Positions 33,681 to 44,034 of a DNA stretch of 64,000 nucleotides are shown here, piece by piece; positions within the stretch are counted from its first letter, which is position 1, and each line of letters begins with the position of its first letter. The position numbers were made by a program, and so were the translations under genes. The notes below the pieces were generated by a model. It was given only the letters and a program-made list of their open reading frames with translations, had not been told where the DNA came from and made no database searches. The DNA is from Rehmannia glutinosa (taxonomy: Eukaryota > Streptophyta > Magnoliopsida > Lamiales > Orobanchaceae), in the NCBI GenBank assembly GCA_016081115.2, contig JABTTQ020000072.1:124001-188000 (forward strand). Direction: 5' to 3'.

Positions 33681-34460
33681 TTTTGAGATATAAGAGCTTT
33701 CTCGGCAAAATTTCTTCGAGTCATTATTTTATCAAGGGGATCACCAATAATAAGATCTTTTGGGTGATCTCTCCTTAAATTTCAATGCTACGGGAAGAAG
33801 AGTATCACCCCTATCTTCTTGAGGAACATTTGAACTTGAAGGTTGATCATTTGAAATAGAAGGTTTATCATTATGAGCATCACTTTGAACAATAGGTTCA
33901 ACAATATCCTCTTCATCACTATCGTCATTGGGTATTCTTTCAACACCCGCGGCTTCATTAAATTTGACATGAATAGATTCTTCAACAACTATGCTAGTCT
34001 TATTGTAAACCCGATATGCTTTGCTCTTGGTTGAATACCCCATAAATATTCCTTCATCGGCCTTAGGATCAAGTTTGTCCAATTGATCCTTAGTATTCAA
34101 AATAAAGCACTTACATCCAAATATTTTGAAATAACTAATATTTGGAGTTCTTCCTTTCCAAAGCTCATATGGAGTTTTATTCATTTTAGGACGAATATAA
34201 ACTCGATTAATGACATAGCAAGCGGTACTTACGGCTTCGCCCAAAAATATTTTGGAAGTGAAAATTCATTTAGCATGGACCGACTCATTTCTTGAAGTGT
34301 CCGATTCTTCCTTTCGGCTACACCATTTTGTTGAGGTGTCCTTGGAGCCGAAAAATTGTGTGTATATCCCTTGGTTTCACAAAAGACTCTAAACTCACCG
34401 TCAAATTCTCCGCTCGATCACTTGAATAGTTTTAATAGTATCTTCCTTTTCATTCTCAAT
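33681..34460 (-). pseudogene. copia integrase C-terminal part and linker
   Basis: Downstream half of integrase. One frame (34425-34250) holds the third catalytic residue in PQQNGVAERKNRTLQEM. The next frame (34244-33741) begins GEAVSTACYVINRVYIRPKM and contains TPYELWKGRTPNISYFKIFG, KADEGIFMGYSTKSKAYRVY and an acidic linker, typical of the copia integrase C-terminal region. Frame changes occur near 34425 (against the upstream piece) and near 34250. Confidence 0.8.
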
Positions 34461-35201
34461 GCGTCTACACAACTTAACAAACTCATTAACGGCATCGCTT
34501 TTATTTGCAAGAAAAAGGGCCCAAGTGTATCTAGAAAAATTATCAACAATTACAAAAGTGTAATGTTTTCCACTTAGACTAGCCGTACCAACATCCCCAT
34601 ACAAATCTAGGTGAAGAAGTTGTAGAGGCTTGGTTGTGGAAATTTCATTTTTGGGCTTAAAACTACTCTTAACTAATTTGTTCTTTTGACAAGTGTCACA
34701 TAAGCCAAGATTTTCAAAATTCAATTTGGGTAGTCCTTTTACATGTTGGTTTTTGTAAATATTTTTCAAACTTTTATATCCAACATGTCCAAGTCGCCTA
34801 TGCCATAAACTCGTTAAATCATTGTTGGCGACAAGACAAGAAACATTTTGACTAACCAAATCACTAGTAGAAATTTTGTAAAGATTGCCTTTTCTATTTG
34901 CTTCACAAATAATTTCATCATTTTTACGAATAAGGCATTTTTCTTTATTGAAAACAACATTATAATTTGAATCACAAAGTTGGCTAACACTTATCAAATT
35001 AAATTTAAGCCCTTCTACTAAAAGAACATTATTAAGAGAGAAAGAAGAGTTACCAATTTCTCCATTTCCAAGAATTCTTCCTTTGCCATTGCCGAACATG
35101 ACCATACCCTCTTCTTGGAGCTTGATGTTGGTAAAAAGTTCTCTCTTTCCGGTCATATGGCGTGAACATCCGCTGTCCATGAGCCATTTCGAATCCTCCA
35201 T
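34461..35201 (-). pseudogene. copia protease, GAG-pre-integrase and integrase start
   Basis: One open frame. The aspartic protease motif WLMDSGCSRHMTG (catalytic DSG) comes first, with a downstream LISVSQLCDSNY segment. The GAG-pre-integrase zinc region follows (LWHRRLGHVGYKSL; HHCC pattern with CDTCQKNKL). The integrase core then starts with LLHLDLYGDVGTASL (first Asp) and FVIVDNFSRYTWALFL. Protease processes the polyprotein; integrase inserts the cDNA. A stop near 35220 separates it from gag. Confidence 0.85.
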
Positions 35202-35222
35202 GGTTGTTATAGCGCCTATTAC

Positions 35223-36825
35223 CTACAAACGAACCATTTTTAGGTACCCTATAGTTTTGGGGTCCATGGGGTTAGCCTTGAGACCTTTGGGTCTCCAAAC
35301 AAAGCTAAAATTATTCTTCAATTTACAATTGCTAACATAGTGACCAACTTTACCACAATAAAAGCAAATAATATTATGGGCACTTTTAGCACGTACAAAA
35401 TTCGGACCTTTGTCATTTTTCTTAAAGACTTTTTGAAATGGTTTGTAACCAAGTCCTTGTTTTGAATGCTCACCTCTTTGTGCATCTAAAATTTTAGTAA
35501 CCTTATCCGTGCTTAAATTAAAACGATGCACATCCTTTTTCAAATTATCAATATCATTAGTGAGCATTTGTTTCTCGGTTTCAAGAGTTTGAATTTGAGT
35601 AAGGGTAATAGCATGAACATGATCAAGAGTCTCATAAGATGTAAATAATTTATCCTTTTCTATTTTAAGCTCTTTATGCTCCTTCTTTAAACTCTTGTAT
35701 TTAACAATCAATTTTTGAAATTCATTTTGCAACTCATCAAAATCACATTGCAATTCATCAACTAAGGAGGAGGTAGAGGAGTTAGAGCGCACCTCATTAT
35801 TTTCATCGTCTATAGCCATAAGACCATGTTCGGTTTCACCTTCCTCGTCGGATGTCTCGAGTAGCTCATCCCAAGTTTTGATATCCGCATTTAGAGCCTT
35901 CTTTTCGGAAAAAGGCTTTTTTTTTTGTTCCTCCTCATTGAGTTTTGGGCAATCGGCTATGAAGTGCCCGGTTTTCCGCACTTAAAGCAAGCATTATCTC
36001 TTGGTTTTCTTGCTTTATTTTTATTCACAAATTTTGCAAATTTTCGAACAAGTGCGGCCGTTTCCTCATCATCATCATTATCATAGTATGTATTATTAGA
36101 AGAGGAAGCAAGACCTTTAGGAATATTTTGCATACCCGATTGATTGATGGTTGGTTTGGTATTTTTCCTCTCCTTGAGATAGACTTCATAGATGAGGAGG
36201 TTCCCGATGAGCTCGTCAAACTTGAGTGTCTCAAGATTTTGTGCTTCCGTGATTGCCGTCACCTTTTTCGGACCATGAGCCGGGAAGAGCATTCAATACC
36301 TTAGTCACTTTGTCTTCTTCGGAGATGACTTTACCGAGGGCCACAAGAGGATTGACAATGTTGTCAAGCCTTTCCACCATCTTGGAGATGCTTTCACCAT
36401 CATACATGTTAAAGTTTTCAAAGTCTTTAACAAGCATGGTCTTTCTAGCTTGCTTGACCTTCTTTGTCCCTTCATATATAGTCTCCAATGTTTCCCAAGC
36501 CTCATGTGCCGACCTTATGCCTCGTATGCAATTGTACTCGGTGGCGGTAAGTGAGCAATGCAAAATATTTAAGGCCTTACCGCTTAGAGAGAAAGCTTTC
36601 TTATCATTTTCATCGAACTCCTTGAAAGGTTTAGGAGCCGAGGTGCCATCCTCCATTTTTTTCGTTGGTTGATCAACTCCTTCAATAACCACATTCCATA
36701 TGTCAAACCCGCCCTTGTAGAAAGCACTCCATACGGTCTTTCCAAAATGCGTAGTTGTTGGCGTCGAACAATGGTGGCTTGTTGGTGGAGGCGCCGGTGG
36801 TGAGATAAGCGTCATTCGTAGCCAT
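35223..36825 (-). pseudogene. copia gag with two CCHC zinc knuckles
   Basis: Capsid/nucleocapsid protein. The ATG at 36825 starts MATNDAYLTTG; a frameshift about 40 codons later moves the reading frame to one with GGFDIWNVVIEG and the UBN2-type capsid region (SAHEAWETLETIYEGTKKVK, SISKMVERLDNIVNPL). A second break is near 36285 and a third near 35975, inside the first knuckle (CFKCGKPG). After a coiled-coil region comes the second knuckle CFYCGKVGHYVSNC (35376-35333). The breaks look like single-base losses and make this copy non-functional. Confidence 0.85.
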
Positions 36826-36864
36826 GGATCTTTCCTCTTTACTGAACGAGCTAGCCAAAGAGTT

Positions 36865-36880
36865 TGGCTTTGATACCACT
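36865..36880 (-). promoter_or_regulatory. Primer binding site of the copia element
   Basis: On the minus strand, AGTGGTATCAAAGCCA starts immediately after the 5' LTR end. It matches the primer site of the non-autonomous element and is complementary to initiator Met tRNA. Confidence 0.85.
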
Positions 36881-38101
36881 TGTTAGTCCAAGTGGCTACG
36901 ATAATCTAGAAGGGGGTGAATAGATTATCTCGTTTTTCAGATTTTGCCCTCTTTTTCGAATAATCAAACAAAGACGAGAATGTAAATGCGGAAATAAAAC
37001 AACACTCGCCGATTTAAAGAGGTTCAACCCACCTAGGGCCTAATCCTCTACCACCCAAAGATATCCGGATGGATTTCAAAAGGAAAAAAGATTTTATTAA
37101 TTTACCAAAAATTAATACAACACCTTAGATTACCACAACCCTCTTACACCACCTTGAGGATTACCACAATCCTCTTACAACACCTTTGAAGATTACCACA
37201 ACCTTCAAACACCTATCACCTAGATCACCCAAGTGTATTCTTACCACAAGAATACTCACAAGGATGTCTTGTGTTGAATGATGACCAAAATCAAGATTAC
37301 AACTCAATAATGATTGATACAATATGAGTACAAGTGTAATCAAGAATCGAAAGCCTAGACCTCAAATTTGTGCAAGTGAAAGTGCTAAGACTAATACAAC
37401 AAGATATATGAAAGTGTTTGCTTTGTTTGCTCTTTTTCTTGTATGGAGTGTTGTATTTTTTGTTGCTTGAATGAAGCCTCTATTTATAGAGAGGTCTTGG
37501 CTTTGATTTCCAGACATTGGCTCCTCCTTGGGGAGTGATTTGCTGCAAAAGAAACCATTTAAAATCATCAATATAGTCAGTTAGAAATCAATCCCACAAA
37601 ATAGGGAAAAGTCATTCGAAAATGCAACGGATAGTTTCGATAAATGGGGGTTCGACCGGCCGCACAGAGATAAGATTGAAATTGAATTCTGCGAATTTTT
37701 ACACAGGGGACCAAATCGAAGGGGGTTCGACTGGCCGCCCTTGGTCTTGACCGGTTGGGGTTGATAGAAAATCAAAACAGAGAAGTCCGCATTTGAGAGG
37801 GCACTCCTGCACCGGCCGCCCATGGTCTGGTCGACCGGCCGCCTCCCCATTTTCTCTTACGCCCCATTTTTGTTTCAAAACTCATCTCAGTACGGGTTGC
37901 CCTATAGGGCGACCGGTCGAGCTGAAACAAAAGTGTTGTCCAATTTTAAATCGAATATAAACTTCAAGAAATACTCCGAAAAATAGTAAAAACATTTTAG
38001 ATCGATCGGAAGTGTTGGGACAACATTTAGGGACATTGTTTTGGTATAAAAACTCATTTGAACAAAATCATCAAAATCATGATAAAAACATTTATCTAAC
38101 A
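36881..38101 (-). repeat. 5' LTR of the copia element
   Basis: About 1221 bp, TG...CA ended, very similar to 29743-30973. The TATA box is at 37480-37488 (minus strand), the hairpin array at 37126-37255 (the first hairpin has lost four bases), and the GC-rich block at 37640-37920. Differences between the two LTRs concentrate in the GC-rich block. Confidence 0.9.
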
Positions 38102-38215
38102 TCTACTTCGTATGTGCAAAGCCGGGAAATCTTAGGAGGGGAAGGAGGTGGTAATCGAACCTTGATAGAAGCCTGAGTTTTATAAATATCTTATCATTAG
38201 GCTACGAAGTGGATT
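38102..38215 (-). mobile_element. tRNA-derived SINE-like head
   Basis: On the minus strand, TAGCCTAATGATAAGA (38204-38189) resembles an RNA polymerase III box A, and GGTTCGATTACC (38161-38150) a box B. The spacing of about 27 bp is typical of tRNA genes and tRNA-derived SINEs. It does not fold into a complete tRNA and lacks an acceptor stem, so a SINE is likelier. The copia element begins at its downstream side and may have cut it. Confidence 0.4.
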
Positions 38216-38465
38216 CCTGACTTGGCGGATTTTAATAAAATTGGTCTCAGAATTTGCTTTGGACCATCCTTGGAAAGAACGGATATCTCATAGTACGAAG
38301 GAAGTGGGTGGAGTCTATGCCCCCATTGGTGTGGGATACTCTGGATAAACAAACAAAAAAGATTGCTTTGGACCCATTTGTCTAGGTATAGAGTTTAGAC
38401 CCGTCCTAGTGGACAGGTTTAGTACGGACAACCCACCCATTCCCATCCCTAGATCATATGGGTAA
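38216..38465. other. Spacer, nothing firm
   Basis: Contains gtggagtctatgccccc followed by a patch ending aaacaaacaaaaaag (38305-38360) that could be the tail of another short retroposon. No gene. Confidence 0.3.
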
Positions 38466-38898
38466 GAGCATCTCCAACAACCCTTAAAAATAGCATAATC
38501 CCCTATTTTGAAGAAGAAATCTTCTCCAGCACAACTCTAGACTCTATGCTATTTTATAAAATTGAACAGGTTCCCGCTACATATAGAGGGACTGCTCCAA
38601 CATTATTATTTTTTTCATTTTTCAATTTTTTTTGTTTTTTTAAATTGGGAATTTTTTGTTTTCCCTCTCTTTTTCTTTATTATGAAATAATCTCTTGTTT
38701 ATGATTTAGTAATGATAAATTAATAAATTATATTCTTAATTATCATGTGGTGTTTTTTTTTTGTTTTGTAAATTAATAATTTTTTGTTAATTGTTATATT
38801 ATGTTCAATTCCATATATAACAAATTAAAAATAATTTACTTATGAATGTGTGTAGTGTAAACACACACAAAAATACTGATTGATCGTTGGAAATGCTC
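38466..38898. mobile_element. MITE with GAGCATCTCCAAC / GTTGGAAATGCTC ends
   Basis: 433 bp of non-coding AT-rich DNA. Thirteen-base terminal inverted repeats match except for one base. This terminal motif is common in plant non-autonomous DNA transposons. The flanks are TAA and TAG, so a 3-bp duplication is possible but not exact. It ends about 120 bp before the MULE insertion point, in the likely TOM40 promoter. Confidence 0.75.
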
Positions 38899-39016
38899 TA
38901 GGGTTTTATTATTTAGGAAAAGGGTTTTTTTGTCGGTTCTACCCAGATTAAATAGTCGCTTTTCTCAACAAGAAGAAGAAGAATCAAGATCATCTTCTTC
39001 CATTTCAATTCATTTA
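38899..39016 (+). promoter_or_regulatory. Displaced TOM40 promoter/leader segment
   Basis: 118 bp between the MITE and the MULE. The end (aagaagaagaagaatcaag, then ccatttcaattcattta) looks like a purine/pyrimidine-rich plant 5' leader. It would join directly to 47756 upstream of the TOM40 ATG if the MULE were absent. No clear TATA box is seen. Inferred from the target duplication, not from transcripts. Confidence 0.5.
39008..39016. repeat. 9-bp target duplication of the MULE
   Basis: ATTCATTTA here and again at 47747-47755, perfect. Nine base pairs is the diagnostic length for Mutator elements. Confidence 0.9.
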
Positions 39017-39131
39017 GGGAAATTAGGTAAAATACCCCCAACAACAAGGGGGTATTAAGGAAAAATACCCCACTTTATTAAACAATGAAAAATACCCCTT
39101 TTTCTCCCGAAAAGTCTAAAATGCCCTTATA
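39017..39131 (+). repeat. MULE left terminal inverted repeat
   Basis: Pairs with 47631-47746 over about 115 bp with scattered differences. It contains the internal mini-palindrome aaatacccc...aagggggtatt. A run of A follows at 39130-39160, mirrored by T runs at 47605-47630. Confidence 0.85.
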
Positions 39132-40104
39132 TTTAAAAAAACCAAAAAAAAAAAAAAAAGAAAAAGAATATGAATAAAGGAACCCTTCATTTGCCCATTA
39201 CTCTCTCTCTCCCTCCCACGTCCGACTCATCTTCCATTCTTCTCACCTTCCAACCCACGTCCGACTCACGTCCGACTCCCCCACTGCTTTCTCTCTTCGA
39301 CACGCGAACGCCCTCACGATAACCTATTCCGACGAGCACCTGTTCCGACGAGTTGTTTGACGTCTCCGTTAGTGTTATCCATCGCGATTGTTGGACGTCT
39401 CCGTTTTTGAAAATTCAAGTTCATTCTTCGGTTGAAAAGGTTTGTTGTTTCATTTTCTTCTCTTATATGTTTATTTTAGTTAGTTTTTTTAAACCATTTT
39501 GGGTTTTGTTTTGAAAACAAAATAATAAACAGTTTAGGGTTTCGTTATATGACTCCAAACGAGATTTAACGTTGAATGATTCATGTTTTGCGGAGTTAAT
39601 GGTGTGTTTATGTTGGAATGTGCTTGTACTTGGCTTTATTCCAACATTTTTTTGTTGCCCACATATTAGCCATGTGTTTTGCCCACACAGCGTTGCCCAC
39701 ATGAGTGCCACACCGTTGCCCACTTTTGTGCCCACTTCTTCCCCACTTTGTGGAGTCCGTGATGTGTTGTGTGGAGTCCGTAGAGTCTATAGTGTGTTTT
39801 TAGGTTGACATATGTATGGATTTGGGTCTTTTCATGAATTTTTAATCTGCCCACCTATTTGCCTTACCTTGATCCGCCTACATGTTTGCCTACTTGTATC
39901 TAACACTACTTTGTGGAGTCCGTGACGTGTTGTGTGGATTTTATGATCATATTCTCAGAGTCTATAATGTGTTTTTAGGTTGGAATATGAATGGACTTGG
40001 GTGTTTTTGATAATTTTTATCTTGCCCACCTATTTGCTTGCGATCCGCCCACATGTGTGCCTACTTGTACCTAACACTACTTTTCATTGTGCGATTCAAG
40101 AAAG
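39132..40104 (+). other. MULE 5' non-coding region of the protease gene
   Basis: Pyrimidine-rich start (39195-39310) followed by AT-rich DNA with many TGCCCAC motifs (39655-39740, 40025-40070) and two copies of ttgtggagtccgtga. Probably promoter, leader and an intron of the protease gene; no clear coding segment. Confidence 0.45.
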
Positions 40105-43100
40105 ATGGCGCTTGTTCAAAACGAAAGGACCAATTTCAAATGCGAGATTAAGTGCTCGTTGTAATCAATGAGGAAGTAAAAATGTAATAGTTGGTTTTTT
40201 GAGCGTTAGGAATACACAAAGGTTCGAGGAATCGTGCTTTGGCCAATTCATGGATGTACAAAAGTTGAAATTTCAAGGCCAATTATATCTCCACCTTCTC
40301 TTTCGACAAGACAAGTCGATGTCATCGGACAAGATAACATTCCACTTCAACAATAAAGAGGCGATTTTAGAGTAATCGAATTCTCATTGATCACAGGACT
40401 TGGTTTTGGGTCCAAGTCTACTATTCCATCATCCTCGGGATCTTCAAAAATGCTTTAGGAGATTTAATCCCCTTTGCCTCGATACATGTGGAAAACGCTT
40501 TTTAGAAGAATGGTCCAAGAAAGAGAAAGGGGATGGAGATATGACCCTTTGTCGGGCTTTGCTATGTTTCTTATATGGTGTTCTTCTTGTAAGAGACCGT
40601 AAAACCAAAAAAGATTGTGGAAGAATATATTCACCTTGTCGATGATCTAGAAGCATTTAATGCTTATCCTTGGGAAGAGTAGCTTTCGATTTCTTGGTGA
40701 AAGAAACACGTGCTGCATGGCCGGACGAGTAAAGGGTTTTTGGGAAAGAAAAGAAACGAAAGAAAAGCACGATTTTGAGAACTTTGACATCCACGGCTTC
40801 CACCCCGCCTTACAAGTATGGGCATATGAGGCGATCCCAGCCGCCGCCAAATTGTGTGCCATCACAACAAAAGCTTCCAAGAATCGGGTGCCACGATTTT
40901 GCGTTGGTCAACCGAAGCCATGGTTTTTACATTTGATAAATTGAAAACAACAATCTTCGAGGACTTTGCTTAGGGGGATGATGATACGGTAAGCTTTTTA
41001 ATCAATTTTTATTGTGTATGCATGTTACCATTGTGGGCACTTGTACGGCCCACATGTTTGCCCACCTTTAAATTTGACATTCAATGTTGTACACGCTTAT
41101 ACCCACATGTTTGCTCACTTTTGTGCCCACACACGCCACATGTTTTTGACTTTTGTTTATATGTTTGTAGCTCGTTGTTCACAAACACTTGAGAAAGAGG
41201 ATTTGAGACAGAAAAATGAAGAAAAAAAAAGAAGAAATCTTTGAAAAGAAAAATGTTTGAGGAAAAAAGGAGGGTGAAGGTAATGATCAGGATGGAGGGC
41301 CAAATCCTCCCACGGACTGGTTTGGTTTGTCGAGGAAAGTCGACAAAATTGAGTCCATGCTGAAGTCAATAATGGAGCATTTGGGATGCTCAATTGCTGA
41401 AGAGGTGGGCAAAGAACAAGCTCCATCGAGTGCCCACCGTAGTGCCACCGATGGTGCCATTTATGGTGCCAATGCCGACAAGGATGGCGATGGCGATCGA
41501 CGCAGACCGCGTTGCCCAACACACGATGACGATAGGGACTTGCCGCCGACATTGTTGCCGACTTGCTGCCGCCGAGATTGTTGCCGACAAAGCCTACCGA
41601 CATTGTTGCCGACAAGCCTGTCGACATTGTTGCCGACAAGCCTGCCGACATTCATGCCCACGTCGTTGCCGACAAGCCTTCATCCCCTTCTGATGTTTCC
41701 TCAAAAGGTATACCAGGACCTGTGTGTGATGAAACCACTTCTGATGAAAAGAAAGATACACCAGGTCCTTTTGCCCTTGTTCCTGCTGGAAGTGACGCCC
41801 AACCCATTACATATGTCCCGCACAAAGGATTTGAAAAATTGATTGCCAAACCTTCAAAACTTGATGCATTACTTTCAGTGGTTCAAACCATCAAGTTGTG
41901 GCTTCAAATCAACAACACCATCGAGGATGGTGCATCCGAAAGTGATGGGGACAATGCCAAGCCTGATTTTGTCGATATTGGTAGTCCTGTCAGATTCGGA
42001 TCTCCAAAACTTGGTGACGTTGTTTATCAAAAACGTAAAAGGACGATAAAACCTGGCCCCACGAAGAAATCACCTTTTACGGACCCAAGTCATCATGTCC
42101 CACCGAGGAAGAAGGGTAAGGTGGTTGTGGAGGATGCTCCCGGAAATTCCTCAGCTGCAACTCTTTGATCCATGGGCCTTTACCCACGAGGCCTTGATTG
42201 AAGAATTTGAGAAGTGGTTTGATGAAAACAAGGACAACAAGGACGTAGTTGTTCATTGTTCAGTTGAGGAAGGTCACAAATTTTGTGCCTCGTGGTTCTT
42301 GAATATCCGTGACACAGAAGGATGGCTGGATGATCAGGTATGTGAATAAAATCACTTCCATTTTCCTGCCCACTTCTTCACCTATCTTCCTGCCCACTTT
42401 TATTTTTACTTGCCTACAACGCCGCTTTCATGTTTGCCCACATATGTGCCCACATTGCAGCAAATGGACTTGTTGATGCGCCTCGTTATGCATACAAATC
42501 AAAAAAATGGCCTCGAACGCGTTTCTTGTCGAATCGACAACCGTTGATATCTTTGTTTTGGGTACGTAGCATCATTCATTTACACAAACATTTCATTCAT
42601 CTTGTTTTTTGATATAAATTTGTTTATGACATTAATTTACTTTTATTTGTGAGAATAATTTGACTATAAAATGGGGTGCCAAGTTTGTGAAAGCTTTAAA
42701 GAACAAAAAGAAACTCCGGGTCTTGGTGGAAGGAGGACGAGACTATCTTTGGAATATTTGATGGGCACATATCCAATAGACGGTGTAGGAAATCATGGGG
42801 TCGATGTTGAGAAGGTCTATGGCATAGGCCACGCCATCGCAACCATTGGGTGGTATATGAGTTGGACTTGAACAAAAAGTTGATCGTTGTATATGATTCA
42901 ATGTCGAGTCCAAGTCATTCAATACTTATATTGACAATTCCGTAAATTAGCGTTGATGCTACCAAGTTTGTGCGAGGAAGCTCATATTTGGGACAACAGG
43001 TCGAGCCCACACAAAAGGATTGGAATATTGAGCGGTATGAGCATCCTCCGCAACAATTGAATACCATTGATTGTGGAATAATGTGCATGAAGATTGTGGA

Positions 43101-43125
43101 GTCCTTGGTCACGGGCGCGGTGTAG
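40105..43125 (+). pseudogene. DUF1985-Ulp1 (C48) cysteine protease gene of the MULE
   Basis: MULE-encoded Ulp1/SENP-like protease; Ulp1 enzymes remove SUMO from proteins. N-terminal DUF1985 part (40230-40880): FGQFMDVQKLKFQGQLYLHL, SLITGLGFGSKS and FDIHGFHPALQVWAYEAIP. A variable middle (41170-42170) carries VADKP repeats. The C48 domain follows with LEYLMGTYPIDG, catalytic His in NHWVVYELDL (42844), Asp in VVYDSMSS (42895), and Gln/Cys in QQLNTIDCGIMC (Cys 43072-43074). GT-AG introns fit at 40989-41170 and 42338-42460, another donor at 42562. A frameshift near 42840, a stop at 42943 and breaks in the DUF1985 part suggest decay, though all four catalytic residues remain. Confidence 0.8.
41557..41680 (+). 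repeat. 24-bp tandem repeats in the protease gene
   Basis: About four copies of a unit like ATTGTTGCCGACAAGCCTGC. In the open frame 41563-42168 it encodes repeated DIVADKPV/A. Imperfect at its ends. Confidence 0.8.
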
Positions 43126-43200
43126 TGAAAATCAACCCCAAGAGGTGCGATGAATTCAGGCTTAATTTGCTTAATTATACAAAGAAGGAAATATTAGATG

Positions 43201-43354
43201 TTAATTTGTAAGTATATTGTGTGGATTAAACTTTTATTTATGTTTCCTATATTAGATGTCAATGTAGTACTTGTATATTATTTATGACGTTAGTACTTGT
43301 ATATCAATCGTAATTATATATGACATTAGTACTTGTATATTATCAATCGCATTT
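43201..43354. repeat. Short AT-rich tandem repeat
   Basis: Three copies of a unit like ttagtacttgtatatta with 45-50-bp spacing, directly after the protease stop codon. Probably 3' untranslated. Confidence 0.7.
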
Positions 43355-44030
43355 ATATAAGACACCGCTTAAGCAAATGTAAATATTAAAAACAGTTTAA
43401 CAATCATAAACAATGTAAAAATCTCTAAACATTAAAGAGTTTACATGCCCACAATCCTCGCTTACAATATTGCCTACGAATCGCCCACTATTACAGACTT
43501 TCAGATAGACACGGATGTCATACCCACAATCCCCGCCCACACTCCGCCTACCGTTTTGCCCACAATCCCGCCGACAATCATGCCAACTATTTCAAAATTT
43601 TGTATAAGACACATCCGCTTAAGCAAGTATAAATATTAAACAGTTTAACAATCATAAACAATGTGAAAATCTCAAAACATTAAAGGGTTTACATGCCCAC
43701 AATCCCGCCGACAATAATGCCTACTATTACGACTTTCGTATAAGACACGGATGTCATACCCACAATCCCGCTACCGTTTTGCCCACAATCCCGCCGACAA
43801 TCATGCCAACTATTTCAAAATTTTGTATAAGACACATCTGCTTAAGCAAATGTAAATATTAAACAGTTTAACAATCATAAACAATGTGAAAATCTCAAAA
43901 CATTAAAGGGTTTACATGCCCACAATCCTGCCTACAATAATGCCTACGCAAATGCCCACTATTACAGACTTTCGTATGACACAGATGTCATGCCCACAAT
44001 CCCGCTACACAAATGCCCACAACCCCGCCA
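43355..44030. repeat. About 230-bp tandem repeat between convergent genes
   Basis: Nearly three copies starting at 43355, 43603 and 43825 (tataagacac...cttaagcaa). Each contains acagtttaacaatcataaac and a run of TGCCCACAATCCCGCC-type motifs. It fills the space between the protease 3' end and the transposase 3' end. Confidence 0.85.
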
Positions 44031-44034
44031 CTTT

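Larger units (their letters stand above)
29743..38101 (-). mobile_element. Sirevirus-type Ty1/copia retrotransposon, nearly full length
   Basis: 8359 bp on the minus strand. LTRs (36881-38101 on the 5' side, 29743-30973 on the 3' side) start TGTTAGATAAATG and end GGACTAACA (first base of the left border changed to C). Order on the minus strand: primer site, gag with two CCHC knuckles, protease, integrase, RT, RNase H, a 1.2-kb non-coding tail with four purine tracts, 3' LTR. This gag-PR-INT-RT-RH order defines Ty1/copia, and the large gag, long LTRs and repeated purine tracts point to Sireviruses. LTRs are very similar, so insertion is fairly recent, but frameshifts in gag and integrase make this copy inactive. 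Confidence 0.9.

Noticed and set aside
38102..38215. A genuine tRNA gene
   Set aside because: Box A and box B motifs are there, but no acceptor stem or complete cloverleaf can be drawn; kept only as a SINE-like head.
41157..41693. Several frames in other phases over the protease gene (Met-Ser-Ala and Arg-rich)
   Set aside because: They are alternative-frame readings of the VADKP-encoding tandem repeat.
43355..44030. CRISPR-like repeat array
   Set aside because: Units are 220-250 bp, similar throughout, without short repeats and unique spacers, in plant DNA; ordinary tandem repeat within a transposon.
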